Assembly: GCF_002930645.1 (NCBI RefSeq)
Contig: NZ_PSNW01000003.1
Coordinates: 124,001-188,000 of the forward strand
Source of the DNA: Solimonas fluminis
Lineage (GTDB): Bacteria > Pseudomonadota > Gammaproteobacteria > Nevskiales > Nevskiaceae
Direction: 5' to 3'
DNA: 64,000 nucleotides
The notes under the pieces are model-generated. The model made no database searches. It saw only the letters and a list, made by a program, of their open reading frames with translations, and had not been told where the DNA came from. This document shows, in pieces, positions 9,176 through 19,779 of this stretch; within the stretch, counting starts at the first letter, position 1; each line of letters begins with the position of its first letter. Position numbers and translations under genes: made by a program.

Positions 9176-9939
9176 GCGCCGCCGTCGAAATCATCGCCAG
9201 CTTCCTCGCCGGCCTGGGCCGGGCGCAGTTCTTCCTGCTCAGCGTCCTCGGCGGCGTGCCGGCGGCGCTGGCGCGTCCGCGCCTGGTGATCCAGCAGCTC
9301 TACATGGTCGGCGCCCTGTCGCTGATCATTATCGTCATCTCGGGCAGCTTCATCGGCATGGTGCTGGCGCTGCAGGGCTACCGCACCCTGGTGCGCTTCG
9401 GCGCCGAGGATTCGCTGGGCGTGCTGGTGACGCTGTCGATCATCCGCGAACTGGGTCCGGTGGTGACGGCCCTGCTGTTCGCCGGCCGCGCCGGCTCGGC
9501 CCTGGCCGCCGAGATCGGCCTGATGAAGGCCACCGACCAGCTCTCCGCCATGGAAATGATGGCCACCGATCCGGTCAAGCGCGTGATCGCGCCGCGCTTC
9601 GTCGCGGGCGTGATCGCCGTGCCGCTGCTGACGGCGATCTTCTGCGTGATGGCGATCGGCATCGCCGGCGGCCACGCCATCGGCGTGGAGCTGCTGGGCG
9701 TGGATGCCGGCAGCTACTGGTCGCAGATCCGCGCCAGCACCGAGGCGGCCGACATCCGGCAGATGCTGATCAAGGCCGGCGTGTTCGGCTTCACCGTCAG
9801 CTGGATCGCGGTCTACCAGGGCTACCACGCCGCCCCCACTTCCGAGGGCGTCTCGCGTGCCACCACCGGCACCGTGGTGGTGTCCTCCCTGGCGATCCTG
9901 GCCCTGGACTTCATCCTGACGGCGTTCATGTTCCGTTAA
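9172..9939 (+). CDS. mlaE: Phospholipid ABC transporter permease MlaE
   Basis: MlaE is the inner-membrane permease of the Mla complex. The TTG start overlaps the mlaF stop (TTGA), giving 255 residues. The MlaE family stretch is clear: [17 protein letters not shown], then [24 protein letters not shown] and [17 protein letters not shown], with five hydrophobic segments. A TTG start and overlap suggest reduced or coupled translation relative to mlaF. Confidence 0.95.
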   Translation: MSAAVEIIASFLAGLGRAQFFLLSVLGGVPAALARPRLVIQQLYMVGALSLIIIVISGSFIGMVLALQGYRTLVRFGAEDSLGVLVTLSIIRELGPVVTALLFAGRAGSALAAEIGLMKATDQLSAMEMMATDPVKRVIAPRFVAGVIAVPLLTAIFCVMAIGIAGGHAIGVELLGVDAGSYWSQIRASTEAADIRQMLIKAGVFGFTVSWIAVYQGYHAAPTSEGVSRATTGTVVVSSLAILALDFILTAFMFR

Positions 9940-9969
9940 ACCGTCCCCGAATAAGTTAGAGCACAAGAC

Positions 9970-10461
9970 ATGCAATCGAGAGCGCTGGAAATACTGGTTG
10001 GCCTGTTCGTCTGCCTCGGCGTGGCCGCGGTGTTCGTCCTGACCTTCCGCGTCGCGAGCCTGGACGCCGTGGGCAACGGCGACGGCTACCGCGTCACGGC
10101 GATGTTCGAGAACATCGGCGGGCTCAAGGCGGGATCGGCGGTGACCCTGTCGGGCGTCAAGGTCGGCCGCGTGCAGGGCATCGCGATCGACCCGGACACC
10201 TTCGAGGCCGTGGCCACGCTGTACATCAGCAAGGCCTACAGCACGCTGCCGGAAGACAGCTCGGCCAAGATCCTGACGGCCGGCCTGCTCGGCGAGCAGT
10301 ACATCGGCCTGGAGATCGGCGGGGCCGAGGAAGTGCTGAAGGAAGGCAGCCGCATCAAGTCGACCCAGTCCGCCCTGGTTCTCGAGAACCTGATCGGTCA
10401 GTTCCTCACCAACATGGCGTCGCGCAGCAATGACGCTGGCAATGCAGCGAAGCAGGAGTAA
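9970..10461 (+). CDS. mlaD: Mla substrate-binding MCE protein MlaD
   Basis: MlaD forms the hexameric periplasmic MCE ring of the Mla complex. The 163-residue protein has one N-terminal membrane anchor (about residues 7-28) and one MCE domain (FENIGGLKAGSAVTLSGVKVGRVQGI). It has the usual short C-terminal hydrophobic helix (LVLENLIGQFLTNMA), a region important for lipid passage in E. coli MlaD. Its length is near the E. coli protein (183). Confidence 0.95.
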   Translation: MQSRALEILVGLFVCLGVAAVFVLTFRVASLDAVGNGDGYRVTAMFENIGGLKAGSAVTLSGVKVGRVQGIAIDPDTFEAVATLYISKAYSTLPEDSSAKILTAGLLGEQYIGLEIGGAEEVLKEGSRIKSTQSALVLENLIGQFLTNMASRSNDAGNAAKQE

Positions 10462-10468
10462 GGCAGTG

Positions 10469-11113
10469 ATGATCAAGCAATGGTTGACGGGTGTCGCCGC
10501 GGCGCTGGGCCTGGCCGTGGCCGCGCAGGCGCTGGCCGCCCCTTCCGCGCCCGACGAGACGCTGAAGGCCGCCGTGGCCGAGATCCAGGACCTGCTGGCC
10601 AAGAACCACGCCAAGTACAAGGCCGACAAGCCGGGCTACTTCAAGATGGTGGACGAGAAGATCGTTCCCCATTTCGACGTGCCCTACATCGCGCGCAGCG
10701 TACTGGCGCGCAACTGGAAGACCGCCACCCCGGAGCAGCAGGCGCGCTTCCAGGATGCCTTCAAGAACATGCTGATCCGCTCCTACGCGGACGCCATGAT
10801 CGAGAACTATGACTCCGTGAAGGTGGAGTGGAAGCCGGTGCGCATGGCCGAGGGCGCCACCGACGCCACCGTCAACACCAACCTGCTGCGCAACGGCAAG
10901 CCGCCGGTGGGCATCGGCTTCTCCATGCGCCTGGTCGGTGCCGACTGGAAGATCACCGACATCACCATCGAGAACCTGTCGCTGGTGCAGAACTTCCGCG
11001 GCCAGTTCGCCTCGGAGCTGAAGAAGAGCGACCTGAACAGCCTGATCACGCGCATGGAAGGCGGCCAGTTCACCACCGACACGCCCAAGTCGGGCGGCTC
11101 GGCTCCGCAGTGA
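10469..11113 (+). CDS. mlaC: Periplasmic phospholipid shuttle MlaC
   Basis: MlaC ferries phospholipid across the periplasm between MlaA at the outer membrane and MlaFEDB. The 214-residue protein has a signal peptide (about 1-23, ending AQALA) and the MlaC/Ttg2D fold with the conserved pattern PHFDVPYIARSVLARNW. ATG at 10469 follows AGGAG at 10454; a GTG three bases earlier (10466) is in frame. It lies 7 bp after mlaD. Confidence 0.94.
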   Translation: MIKQWLTGVAAALGLAVAAQALAAPSAPDETLKAAVAEIQDLLAKNHAKYKADKPGYFKMVDEKIVPHFDVPYIARSVLARNWKTATPEQQARFQDAFKNMLIRSYADAMIENYDSVKVEWKPVRMAEGATDATVNTNLLRNGKPPVGIGFSMRLVGADWKITDITIENLSLVQNFRGQFASELKKSDLNSLITRMEGGQFTTDTPKSGGSAPQ

Positions 11114-11364
11114 GCGTCCTGCCGGAAAGGCTGGACCTGGCCAGCGTGCCGGGGCTGATGTCCCGCGCCGACGCGCTGGCGGCCGGCGGTACGCTGGACC
11201 TGTCCGGCGTGCGCGAGGTGGACAGCGCCGGAGTGGCTTTCCTGGTGGAGCTGCAGCGCCGGGCGCAGCGCCAGCAGCGCACGCTGGCTTTCACCGGCGC
11301 GGGCGAGGGCCTGCGCCGCCTGGCGGCATTCTTCGAACTGGACACGCTGCTGAAGCTGGCGTGA
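11110..11364 (+). CDS. mlaB: STAS-domain protein MlaB
   Basis: MlaB is the small cytoplasmic STAS subunit that stabilises MlaF. The GTG start overlaps the mlaC stop (GTGA), giving 84 residues. The STAS core is visible as TLDLSGVREVDSAGVAFLVEL followed by LAFTGAGEGLRRLAAFF; the Ser-Ala-Gly loop is the family hallmark. Position in the operon supports the call. Confidence 0.9.
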   Translation: MSVLPERLDLASVPGLMSRADALAAGGTLDLSGVREVDSAGVAFLVELQRRAQRQQRTLAFTGAGEGLRRLAAFFELDTLLKLA

Positions 11365-11395
11365 GAGCGGTAGGGCCGCGGGGGGCGGCGGAGCG

Positions 11396-12112
11396 ATGCG
11401 TATCCAACTGATTGCCGTAGCAGGCCTGCTGCTGGCGGGCTGTGCCCACAGCCCCAGCTACGACCCGCAGGACCCGCTGGAACCGCTCAACCGCAAGGTC
11501 TACGCCTTCAACATGAAGGTCGACCGCTACGTGGCCAAGCCCCTGGCGGAGACCTACGTCGCCGCCACGCCGCCGGAGGTCCGCACCGGCATCCACAACT
11601 TCCTGGACAACCTCGTCTATATCCGGGTGATCGCCAACGACCTGCTGCAGGCCAAGTTCAAGCAGGCGGGCCTGGACACCACGCGCTTCCTGATGAACAC
11701 CACCTTCGGCCTGGCCGGCTTCCTGGACCCGGCGACGATGGTGGGCCTGGAGCGCAACAACGAGGACTTCGGCCAGACCCTGGGGCGCTGGGGCGTGGGG
11801 CAAGGCTGGTACCTGATGCTGCCCTTCCTCGGGCCCAGCACCAACCGCGACCTGGTCGGCAACAACGTCGGCGACTATTTCACCAACCCGCTGCTCTACG
11901 CCGACCTGCATGACCGGGTGGAACTGGGCTACCAGGGCGTGCGGCTGGTGGATGCCCGCAGCGGCCTGCTGGGCAGCGAGAGCTTGCTGGAGCAGCAGCT
12001 CGATCCCTACGTCTTCGTGCGCGGCCTCTACCTGCAGCGCCGCCAGAACCTGGTCTACGACGGCAACCCGCCGCCGGAAGACGATTTCGACGACGAAGAC
12101 GACAACGGCTAG
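11396..12112 (+). CDS. mlaA: Outer-membrane lipoprotein MlaA (VacJ)
   Basis: MlaA removes phospholipids from the outer leaflet and passes them to MlaC. The 238-residue protein has a lipobox LLAGC (Cys16), the family signature DPLEPLNRKVYAFN, and the typical STNRDLVGNNVGDY stretch. The acidic C-terminus (EDDFDDEDDNG) is ordinary for the family. Having mlaA directly behind mlaFEDCB, 31 bp away, is a compact arrangement; in E. coli mlaA is unlinked. Confidence 0.95.
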   Translation: MRIQLIAVAGLLLAGCAHSPSYDPQDPLEPLNRKVYAFNMKVDRYVAKPLAETYVAATPPEVRTGIHNFLDNLVYIRVIANDLLQAKFKQAGLDTTRFLMNTTFGLAGFLDPATMVGLERNNEDFGQTLGRWGVGQGWYLMLPFLGPSTNRDLVGNNVGDYFTNPLLYADLHDRVELGYQGVRLVDARSGLLGSESLLEQQLDPYVFVRGLYLQRRQNLVYDGNPPPEDDFDDEDDNG

Positions 12113-12239
12113 CGGCGCGCTGCGCCAGGCGCGCCGGGAGCCGGAAGCGGCGGCGATGGCCTTCAGGGCATCGCACGCGCAGCGGCGGCATCCATGACGG
12201 GACTTCCTCCTCCCCCGGCTTCTCCAGGGCCGGACGTTC

Positions 12240-12280
12240 GGCGATGCAGGCAATGCCTTTGAGGCATCGCCTGCATCGCC
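12240..12280. terminator. Bidirectional hairpin between mlaA and AraC gene
   Basis: An 18-bp inverted repeat (arms 12240-12257 and 12263-12280, loop TTTGA) with one mismatch (GGCAATGCC against GGCATCGCC) ends exactly at the stop codon of the convergent AraC gene. No T-run follows, so termination efficiency is uncertain, but the position between convergent genes fits a shared terminator. Confidence 0.6.
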
Positions 12281-13294
12281 TCACCCAGCCAGGTTGCGTT
12301 GGCGGCGGCTCTCGCGGTACTGCACCGGGGTGATGCCGGACCAGCGCTTGAAGGCGCGGTAGAAGGTGCTGGGCTCGGAGAAGCCGGTCAGGTAGACGAT
12401 GTTCTCGATCGGCTCGTCGGTGGAGCGCAGCAGCTTGCGCGCCAGCGCGTAGCGGAAGTCGGCCAGCACTTGGCTGAAGCTGGTGCCGGCGCGGGACAGC
12501 TCGAAGCGCAGGCGCCGCGTCGGCACCCCGAGTTCCCGCGCCACGTCCTCCAGGTCGCACTTGTCCAGCTCCAGGCGCTGCGAGAACACCTTGCGGATGC
12601 CCTCGATCAGGTCCTGGCGCTTGAGATTGGACAGGCGCTTCTCCGCCAGCTCCTCGTGCAGCTTGAGCAGGTCCGGGTCCCAGCGCGGCGAGCGGTAGGC
12701 CAGCAGCTTGGGGTCGAACCAGATCTCGCTTTCGGGGGCGTCGAACTCCACCGGGCAGCCGAAGACCTTCTCGTACTCGGCCGGGTCGATGCGGCGGTCG
12801 AAGCGCAGGCGCACCTTCAGGGGTGCGAAATTGCGCTCCGTCACCGACCGGGCGAAGGCGATCAGCTCGTAGAGCACGCAGATCTCGGTATGGCGCAGCT
12901 GCGGTGCGTCCAGGGCGCCACCCTGCACCACCAGCCGCGAGCCCCGCTCGTCCTGGATGATGCGCACGTTCATGGCGTCGCTGAGCAGGCGCATGTACTT
13001 GAGGGAGCGGCCTACGCCCTCGCCCAGGGTCTGGCTGCTGAAGATCAGGTATTCCAGCACCTCGCCATGGAACACCGGCAGGTGCGGGCAGAGGTGCAGG
13101 CCCACTTCCTGGTCGCCGCTGACCTGCTCCACCACCTGCCAGAACAGGGTCTGCAGGGCGTGCTCGGTCCGGATTTCGCGCAGGGGCAGCTTCTCGGCGT
13201 GGTAGCCCAGCTGGCGGTAGATCGCGTCCACGTCCAGACCGGCCTTGACCATCCCGGCATGGATGATCTGGAGCAGTTGCCCCGAATCCTTCAT
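12281..13294 (-). CDS. AraC-family transcriptional regulator (arabinose-binding-like N-domain)
   Basis: The 337-residue regulator has an N-terminal effector domain of the type found in OruR/ArgR-like AraC proteins (about residues 15-200) and a C-terminal double helix-turn-helix (about 235-330; DVARELGVPTRRLRFELSRAG and NIVYLTGFSEPSTFYRAFKRW). The ATG is preceded by GGAGAG. It stands alone, convergent with mlaA and with no divergent partner. It is clearly more distant from the two AraC proteins at 20.9 and 26.6 kb than those are from each other. Its targets are unknown. Confidence 0.88.
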   Translation of the reverse strand: MKDSGQLLQIIHAGMVKAGLDVDAIYRQLGYHAEKLPLREIRTEHALQTLFWQVVEQVSGDQEVGLHLCPHLPVFHGEVLEYLIFSSQTLGEGVGRSLKYMRLLSDAMNVRIIQDERGSRLVVQGGALDAPQLRHTEICVLYELIAFARSVTERNFAPLKVRLRFDRRIDPAEYEKVFGCPVEFDAPESEIWFDPKLLAYRSPRWDPDLLKLHEELAEKRLSNLKRQDLIEGIRKVFSQRLELDKCDLEDVARELGVPTRRLRFELSRAGTSFSQVLADFRYALARKLLRSTDEPIENIVYLTGFSEPSTFYRAFKRWSGITPVQYRESRRQRNLAG

Positions 13295-13651
13295 CGGCTC
13301 GTCTCTCCTGCGGGCTTCTGTGTCGTAGGTCTTGGCCCTGCGGCCATTCTAGGTTTGCCGGGCCGCCAGTGTCACTTCCGCCCCAGGGCTTCGATTCCAG
13401 CGTCCGATGGCAATGTTAGCCTGCCGGGGAACGGCGCATAAACTGCGGCCCCAGGGGCAGGACACCCCGAAGAGGGGATGGAAGCGGCAGGAGGATGCCG
13501 GCCGGGCGGCCGGACAGGAGGAATCGGGCGCCAGGGCGCCCGGCCGGCCCGGAAGCCGGGGAAAAGCCCGGGCGTGCGGCCCTGCGCCGCCGCGCCGCCC
13601 GGAAGGCCCTGCCGGCGGCCGCCGGCCAGGCCCGCGACGATCCGCCGGGGG
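13295..13651. other. Non-coding gap, GC-rich
   Basis: This 357-bp stretch separates the AraC gene from the LuxR-type gene. Its last 200 bp are extremely GC-rich with a purine-rich GGCAGGAGG-like texture. I see no convincing promoter, RNA gene or repeat; the AraC promoter should lie in its first 100 bp. Confidence 0.6.
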
Positions 13652-13915
13652 TCAGACCCGGGCGAGATAGAACTCCACCGCCCGGCGGCGGTTGCCGACG
13701 CCGAACTTGGAGTAGATGTTGCGCAGGTGGTGCTTGACCGTGTTGATCGACACCTTCAGGGAGTCCGCGATCTCCTTGTCCATCATCTTGCGAGAGAGGC
13801 AGTCCAGCACCTCGCGCTCGCGCGGCGTCAGCGGCTCGGTCACCGGCATCGCCAGGCTGCCCATGCGGCCCGTGTCACCGCGCGGGTTCCAGGAGGAAAG
13901 ATTCGTATCCATCAT
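13652..13915 (-). CDS. HTH-only LuxR/GerE-type regulator (87 aa)
   Basis: The 87-residue protein is little more than a GerE-type DNA-binding domain: PLTPREREVLDCLSRKMMDKEIADSL and VSINTVKHHLRNIYSKFGVGNRRRAV are the typical helix-turn-helix segments. There is no receiver or autoinducer domain, only about 28 residues before the HTH. Its ATG overlaps the stop of the PaaG-like gene (TGATG), so translation is probably coupled and the protein is made whenever the catabolic unit is expressed. It may be an autoregulator of that unit; its sites are unknown. Confidence 0.85.
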   Translation of the reverse strand: MMDTNLSSWNPRGDTGRMGSLAMPVTEPLTPREREVLDCLSRKMMDKEIADSLKVSINTVKHHLRNIYSKFGVGNRRRAVEFYLARV

Positions 13916-14715
13916 CAACGCCCCTTGAAGTTCGGCTTGCGCTTCTGCACGAAGGCCATCGCCCCTTCCATGAAATCCTGGGATTGGCCGCAGTCGCGCT
14001 GCAGGTCGCTCTCCAGGTCCAGCTGCTTGTCCAGCTCGTTGGCCGCGGCGGCGTGGATCGCGCGCTTGATGCGCTCGATGGCCACGGCCGGGCCTTCCGC
14101 CAGGCGCTTCGCCATCGCCAGCACCGTCGGCATCAGTTGCTCGTCGTCCACTACGCTCCAGATCAGGCCCCACTCCTTCGCCTGCTCGGCCGACAGCTTC
14201 TCGCCCATCAGGGCCAGGCCCATGGCGCGCTGCGGACCGATGGCTCGCGGCAGGATCCAGGTGCCGCCGGCATCGGGAATCAGGCCGACGTTGACGAAGG
14301 CCTGCAGGAAGGATGCGGAGCGCGCCGCCACGGTCAGGTCGGCCATCAGCGCCAGGTTGGCGCCGGCCCCGGCGGCGATGCCGTTGACCGCCGAGATGAT
14401 CGGCTTGGGCAGCTCACGCATCTTCAGGATCAGCGGGTTGTAGTAACGGTCCAGCACGAAGCCGAGATCCAGCCGGCCCTGCAGGTCCAGCGGCGGCTTG
14501 TCGCTGGTGGCCGCCAGGTCCGCGCCGGTGGAGAAGCCGCGGCCCTCGCCGGTCAGCACGATGGCACGCACCGCGGCATCGGCCGCGGCGGCGTCGAAGG
14601 CCTGGCCCAGCTCCTCCATCAGTTCCAGCGTCATGGCATTGAGCGCCTTGGGCCGGTTGAAGCTGATGACGGCGATGCCCTGCTCGATGCGGTACAGGAG
14701 GTTCTTGAAGTCCAT
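13915..14715 (-). CDS. PaaG-like enoyl-CoA hydratase/isomerase
   Basis: This 266-residue crotonase-fold protein carries the PaaG-type pattern NGIAAGAGANLALMADL and GLIPDAGGTWILPR, followed by LSAEQAKEWGLIWSVVDD. In this family the first catalytic Glu of hydratases is missing and an Asp (GLIPD) is kept, which suits isomerisation (in PaaG, 1,2-epoxyphenylacetyl-CoA to oxepin-CoA, or delta3/delta2-enoyl isomerisation). No paaABCDE genes are nearby, so an acyl-chain or alicyclic substrate is as likely. It lies 16 bp behind the aldehyde dehydrogenase and overlaps the LuxR gene. Confidence 0.85.
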   Translation of the reverse strand: MDFKNLLYRIEQGIAVISFNRPKALNAMTLELMEELGQAFDAAAADAAVRAIVLTGEGRGFSTGADLAATSDKPPLDLQGRLDLGFVLDRYYNPLILKMRELPKPIISAVNGIAAGAGANLALMADLTVAARSASFLQAFVNVGLIPDAGGTWILPRAIGPQRAMGLALMGEKLSAEQAKEWGLIWSVVDDEQLMPTVLAMAKRLAEGPAVAIERIKRAIHAAAANELDKQLDLESDLQRDCGQSQDFMEGAMAFVQKRKPNFKGR

Positions 14716-14731
14716 CAGGTGTTCGTTCCGT

Positions 14732-16210
14732 TCAGAGGTTTTCGCGGCGCGGCCGGTTGTGCAGCATGAAGCCCAGCACCCAGGCGGCCAGCGCGCCGAA
14801 GGGCGGGCGCAGGAACACGCTGGCCTTGGTCAGCCGGCTCATGAACAGCACCGGCTTGAGATGCGAGAAGCGGTCGAAACCGGCTTGGCCGTGATAGGCA
14901 CCGATGCCGCTGGCGCCGACACCGCCGAAGGGCAGGTTGTGCTGGATGGCGTGGTAGCCGCAGCCGTTGATGCTGACGCCGCCGGAGATGGTGCGCTTGA
15001 GCACGCGCTCCACTTCGGCGCCGCGGTTGCTGAAGAAGTACAGCGCCAGCGGACGCTCGCCGGCGTTGACGTGCGCCAGCGCCGCATCCAGCGTCTTGTA
15101 GCCCAGCACCGGCAGCACCGGCCCGAAGATTTCCTCGCGGCACAGCGTGGTGTCGGCGGGACAGTCGGACACCAGCGTCGGCGGGAACACGCGGTTGTCG
15201 GGGCCGAAGCTCTCGTCGGCGGGGTTGAAGGTTTCCACCTTCGCCCCCCTGCCCCGCGCTTCCTCGACCCAGTTCGACAGGCGCGTCCAGTCGCTGCGGA
15301 TCAGCACGCGGCCATAGTCGGGGTTGTCCACCAGCTTCGGGTAGAACGCCTTGATCGCGTTGCGCGCGTGCTCCAGGAATTCCGGCACCGAAGCCTCCGG
15401 CACCAGGGCGTAGTCGCCGGTGACGCAGGTCTGACCGGCATTGAGGAACTTGGTCTGGACGATGGTTTCGGCTGCCGTCTTCAGGTCGTAACCCTCGCCG
15501 ACGATGGCCGGGCACTTGCCGCCCAGTTCCAGCGTCACCGGCACCAGGTTCTCGGCGGCGTCGCGCATGATCAGCTTGCCGACGCGCGTGGAGCCGGTGA
15601 AGACCAGGTGATCGAAAGGCAGCTTGGAGAACTGCTTGGCCACGCTGCTGTCGCCGGCGACCACGGCCACCTGCTCCTCCGGATACAGGCCCGAGACGAT
15701 CTGCCGCATCAGCTCGGTGCTGCGCGGCGTCAGGCTGGAGGGCTTCATCATCACGTGGTTGCCGGCCGCGATGGCGCCCACCACCGGCGACAGAGTCGTC
15801 ATCACCGGGTAGTTGTAGGCGCCGATCACGCCGATCACGCCCAGCGGCTGCGGGATCAGGCAGGCACGGCTCGGGAGGAATTGCCAGTTGGCGGAAACGC
15901 GGCGCGTGCGCATCCACGACTTGAGCTTCGCCTGGGCGTAGCGCAGGTCGTCGATCACCACGAACAGCTCCAGCAGCGACTCCTGGCGCGCACGGCCGCC
16001 GAAGTCGGCGGCCATGGCGTCGGCCAGGGCCAGGCGCTGGTCCATCAGCGCCTGCTCCAGCTTGCGCAGCATCTCGCGGCGCTCGGCCAGCGAGGAGGGT
16101 TCGCCCCTGGCGTTGAATGCCGCCCTCTGCCGGTCGAGCAGCACCGGCAGAGGGTTGTCGCCGGCCGGCGCAGCGGCCAGCTTCGTCACGGTATCAAGGA
16201 CGGCGGACAT
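14732..16210 (-). CDS. Aldehyde dehydrogenase (coniferyl-aldehyde-dehydrogenase type)
   Basis: This NAD(P)-dependent aldehyde dehydrogenase has 492 residues. It belongs to the short class-3-like/CalB branch: PLGVIGVIGAYNYPVMTTL, the nucleotide-contact FTGSTRVGK, general base in VTLELGGKCP and nucleophile Cys in NAGQTCVTGDYAL. The C-terminal hydrophobic stretch (LAAWVLGFMLHNRP) resembles the tail of membrane-associated fatty aldehyde dehydrogenases. In this gene set a fatty or alicyclic aldehyde is a reasonable substrate, but that is inference. Confidence 0.88.
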   Translation of the reverse strand: MSAVLDTVTKLAAAPAGDNPLPVLLDRQRAAFNARGEPSSLAERREMLRKLEQALMDQRLALADAMAADFGGRARQESLLELFVVIDDLRYAQAKLKSWMRTRRVSANWQFLPSRACLIPQPLGVIGVIGAYNYPVMTTLSPVVGAIAAGNHVMMKPSSLTPRSTELMRQIVSGLYPEEQVAVVAGDSSVAKQFSKLPFDHLVFTGSTRVGKLIMRDAAENLVPVTLELGGKCPAIVGEGYDLKTAAETIVQTKFLNAGQTCVTGDYALVPEASVPEFLEHARNAIKAFYPKLVDNPDYGRVLIRSDWTRLSNWVEEARGRGAKVETFNPADESFGPDNRVFPPTLVSDCPADTTLCREEIFGPVLPVLGYKTLDAALAHVNAGERPLALYFFSNRGAEVERVLKRTISGGVSINGCGYHAIQHNLPFGGVGASGIGAYHGQAGFDRFSHLKPVLFMSRLTKASVFLRPPFGALAAWVLGFMLHNRPRRENL

Positions 16211-16240
16211 GGACGGCTCCTCCTGTGATGGAGACGGGCT

Positions 16241-18400
16241 TCAGCCCGCCTTCTTGTAGAACAGCTCGCCGGAGGCGCCGCGCGCCTTCAGCCACTCCGA
16301 GGGCTCGAAGCGCGGCCCCCAGGCGGCGGCCAGGCGCGCGCACTCGTCGGCGAAGGCCTTGGGGCCCTGCGTGTCGATGTAGGACAGCGTGCCGCCGGTC
16401 CAGGCCGGGTAGCCGATGCCGAGGATCGAGCCGATGTCGGCGTCGATCGGCGAGGCGATCACGCCCTCCTCGAAGCAGCGCGCCGTCTCCAGCGCCATGA
16501 TGGTCAGGAAGCGCGACTTCACCTCCGCCAGCGTCGGCTGCTCGGCCTTCACCGGGAAGACATCCTTCAGGCCCTTCCACAGCTTCTTGCCGCCGCCCTC
16601 CGGGTAGTCGTAGAAGCCGGCGCCGAAGCGGCGGCCCGGGCGCTTGAGTTCGTCCACCATCCTGTCGACGACCGGACGACCGAGCTTGCCGCGGTACTTC
16701 TCCGGCAGGTTGTCGGCTTCCTGCTGCTTGTAGATGCTCTGCTGCAGGAACATGGTCACTTCGTCGGACACGGCCAGCGGGCCCACCGGGAAGCCGGCGA
16801 GCTTGGCGCCGTTCTCGATCAGCGTCGGCTCGATGCCGTCGAGCAGCATCTTCTGGCCTTCCGAACAGAAAGTGCCGAACACGCGGCTGGTGTAGAAGCC
16901 CGGGAAGTCGCGCACCACGATCGGGGTCTTCTTGATCTGCGCGACGTAGTCCAGGGCCTTGGCCAGGGTCTCGTCGGAGGTCTGCTCGCCGAGGATGATC
17001 TCGACCAGCGGCATCTTCTCGACCGGCGAGAAGAAATGGATGCCGATGAACTGCTTCGGGCGCCTGGAGGCCTTGGCCAGGCCGGTGATCGGCAGCGTGG
17101 AGGTGTTGGAGCCGAAGGTCGCCGTCTCGGGGATCACGGCCTCGGTCCTGGCCGTGACGTCGGCCTTGATCTCGCGCTTCTCGAACACGGCCTCGACGAT
17201 CAGGTCGCAGCCTTCCAGGTCGGCGTAGTCGGCCGTGGCCTTGATGCGGCCGAGGATGGCGTCGATCTTGTCCTGCGTGGTCTTGCCCTTGGCCAGGTCC
17301 TTGGCCTGCATCGCGGCGATGCCGGCCTTGCCCTTCTCGGCCTGCTCCAGGGTGGAGTCGAGCAGCACGACCTGGATGCCGGCCTTGGCGCTGACATGCG
17401 CGACGCCGGCGCCCATCATGCCGGCGCCGAGCACGCCCAGCTTCTGCACCTTGGACTTGGCCACGCCCTTGGGGCGGCCGGCCAGCTTGTCGGCGGCGCC
17501 CTTGTTGATGAACATCGTGCGGATCAGGTTGCGCGCCACGGCGCCCGACAGCAGCTTGCCGAAGTACTTGCTCTCGATGCGCAGGCCCGTGTCCATCGGC
17601 ACCTGGGTGCCTTCGAAGACGCAGGACAGGATGGCGTTGGGGGCCGGATAGTTGCCGTTGGTGTTGGCCGAGGTCAGCGCATTGCCGGCGACGAAGGTCT
17701 GGCTGGCATGTGCGGCCATAGGGCCGGCGCCGCCGGGCACGCGGAAGTTCTTCTTGTCCCAGGGCTGTTCGGCGCTGGGCGTGGCCAGCAGCCACTCGGT
17801 GGCCTTGGCCACCAGCTGGTCGGCCGGGGCCAGGGCGTGGACGATGCCGAGCTTGAGCGCCTCGGCCGGCTTCACCTGCTTGCCCTGCAGCAGCAGCGGC
17901 AGCGAGTTGGGGATGCCGATCAGGCGCGGCAGGCGCTGGGTGCCGCCGGCGCCCGGCAGCAGGCCGACATTGACCTCGGGCAGGCCGACGACGGCCTTGG
18001 GATCATCGCTCAGCGCGCGGAAATGGCAGGCCAGGCAGAGCTCCAGGCCGCCGCCCAGGGCCAGGCCGTTGATCGCGGCGGCGAAGGGCTTGCCGCTGGT
18101 CTCGATGCGGCGGAACAGGGCGGAGAGCTCGAACGAGGCCTTGGAGCCCTCGACGGCGTCGATGCCCTTGTCGAAGGCCGTGACCAGGTCCTTCAGGTCG
18201 GCGCCGGCGACGAAGGCGCCCGGCTTGCCGGAGGTGATGATGGCGCCCTTGATGGCGGCGTCGGCGGCGATGCGCTCGACGGCCTGCGTCAGCTCGGCGG
18301 TCAGCTCCGGCGTGATGACGTTCATCGGCCGCTCGGGCACGTCGATGGTGAGGATGGCGAAGCCGTTGCGGTCGAGGTCGAATTTCAGTGCGGTAGTCAT
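16241..18400 (-). CDS. FadB/FadJ-like bifunctional enoyl-CoA hydratase/3-hydroxyacyl-CoA dehydrogenase
   Basis: This is the multifunctional beta-oxidation enzyme of 719 residues. The N-terminal crotonase domain (about 1-190) keeps both catalytic Glu residues ([11 protein letters not shown] and [18 protein letters not shown]). The NAD-binding 3-hydroxyacyl-CoA dehydrogenase domain begins at [16 protein letters not shown] (near residue 320), with the catalytic His in [16 protein letters not shown], and is followed by the C-terminal HCDH domains. It is preceded by a thiolase gene in the same direction, so the pair forms a hydratase-dehydrogenase-thiolase set. Confidence 0.94.
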   Translation of the reverse strand: MTTALKFDLDRNGFAILTIDVPERPMNVITPELTAELTQAVERIAADAAIKGAIITSGKPGAFVAGADLKDLVTAFDKGIDAVEGSKASFELSALFRRIETSGKPFAAAINGLALGGGLELCLACHFRALSDDPKAVVGLPEVNVGLLPGAGGTQRLPRLIGIPNSLPLLLQGKQVKPAEALKLGIVHALAPADQLVAKATEWLLATPSAEQPWDKKNFRVPGGAGPMAAHASQTFVAGNALTSANTNGNYPAPNAILSCVFEGTQVPMDTGLRIESKYFGKLLSGAVARNLIRTMFINKGAADKLAGRPKGVAKSKVQKLGVLGAGMMGAGVAHVSAKAGIQVVLLDSTLEQAEKGKAGIAAMQAKDLAKGKTTQDKIDAILGRIKATADYADLEGCDLIVEAVFEKREIKADVTARTEAVIPETATFGSNTSTLPITGLAKASRRPKQFIGIHFFSPVEKMPLVEIILGEQTSDETLAKALDYVAQIKKTPIVVRDFPGFYTSRVFGTFCSEGQKMLLDGIEPTLIENGAKLAGFPVGPLAVSDEVTMFLQQSIYKQQEADNLPEKYRGKLGRPVVDRMVDELKRPGRRFGAGFYDYPEGGGKKLWKGLKDVFPVKAEQPTLAEVKSRFLTIMALETARCFEEGVIASPIDADIGSILGIGYPAWTGGTLSYIDTQGPKAFADECARLAAAWGPRFEPSEWLKARGASGELFYKKAG

Positions 18401-18440
18401 GTTGAATCCAGGTATTCGTTGCGAAGTCCTGCGCCGATTC

Positions 18441-18510
18441 CGTTCATCCCTCGACTGGCCCGGGGCGAACGGAACCCACCGGTTCCCGATCGTTCCGAGC
18501 TTGTCGAGGC
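18441..18510. repeat. Inverted pair of CCTTCGAC/GTCGAGG-type repeats
   Basis: Between the thiolase and FadB-like genes lie two diverged copies of the dispersed palindromic repeat also seen at 24.36, 37.53, 39.98, 60.1 and 63.9 kb. One copy reads CATCCCTCGACTGGCCCGGG (18445-18464) and an inverted partial copy reads CGTTCCGAGCTTGTCGAGG (18491-18509). They could fold as a large stem-loop in the operon mRNA. Confidence 0.6.
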
Positions 18511-18532
18511 GTGGCAGGAACCTGCGCCGCCC

Positions 18533-19741
<1,209 letters not shown>

Positions 19742-19779
19742 GGTTTTCTCTGGTTTGAAGTGAAAAGGCTTCGCTTTCG

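Noticed and set aside
14498-16228. 576-aa plus-strand ORF opposite the aldehyde dehydrogenase
   Set aside because: Antisense shadow; the minus strand carries the complete dehydrogenase with catalytic Glu and Cys.
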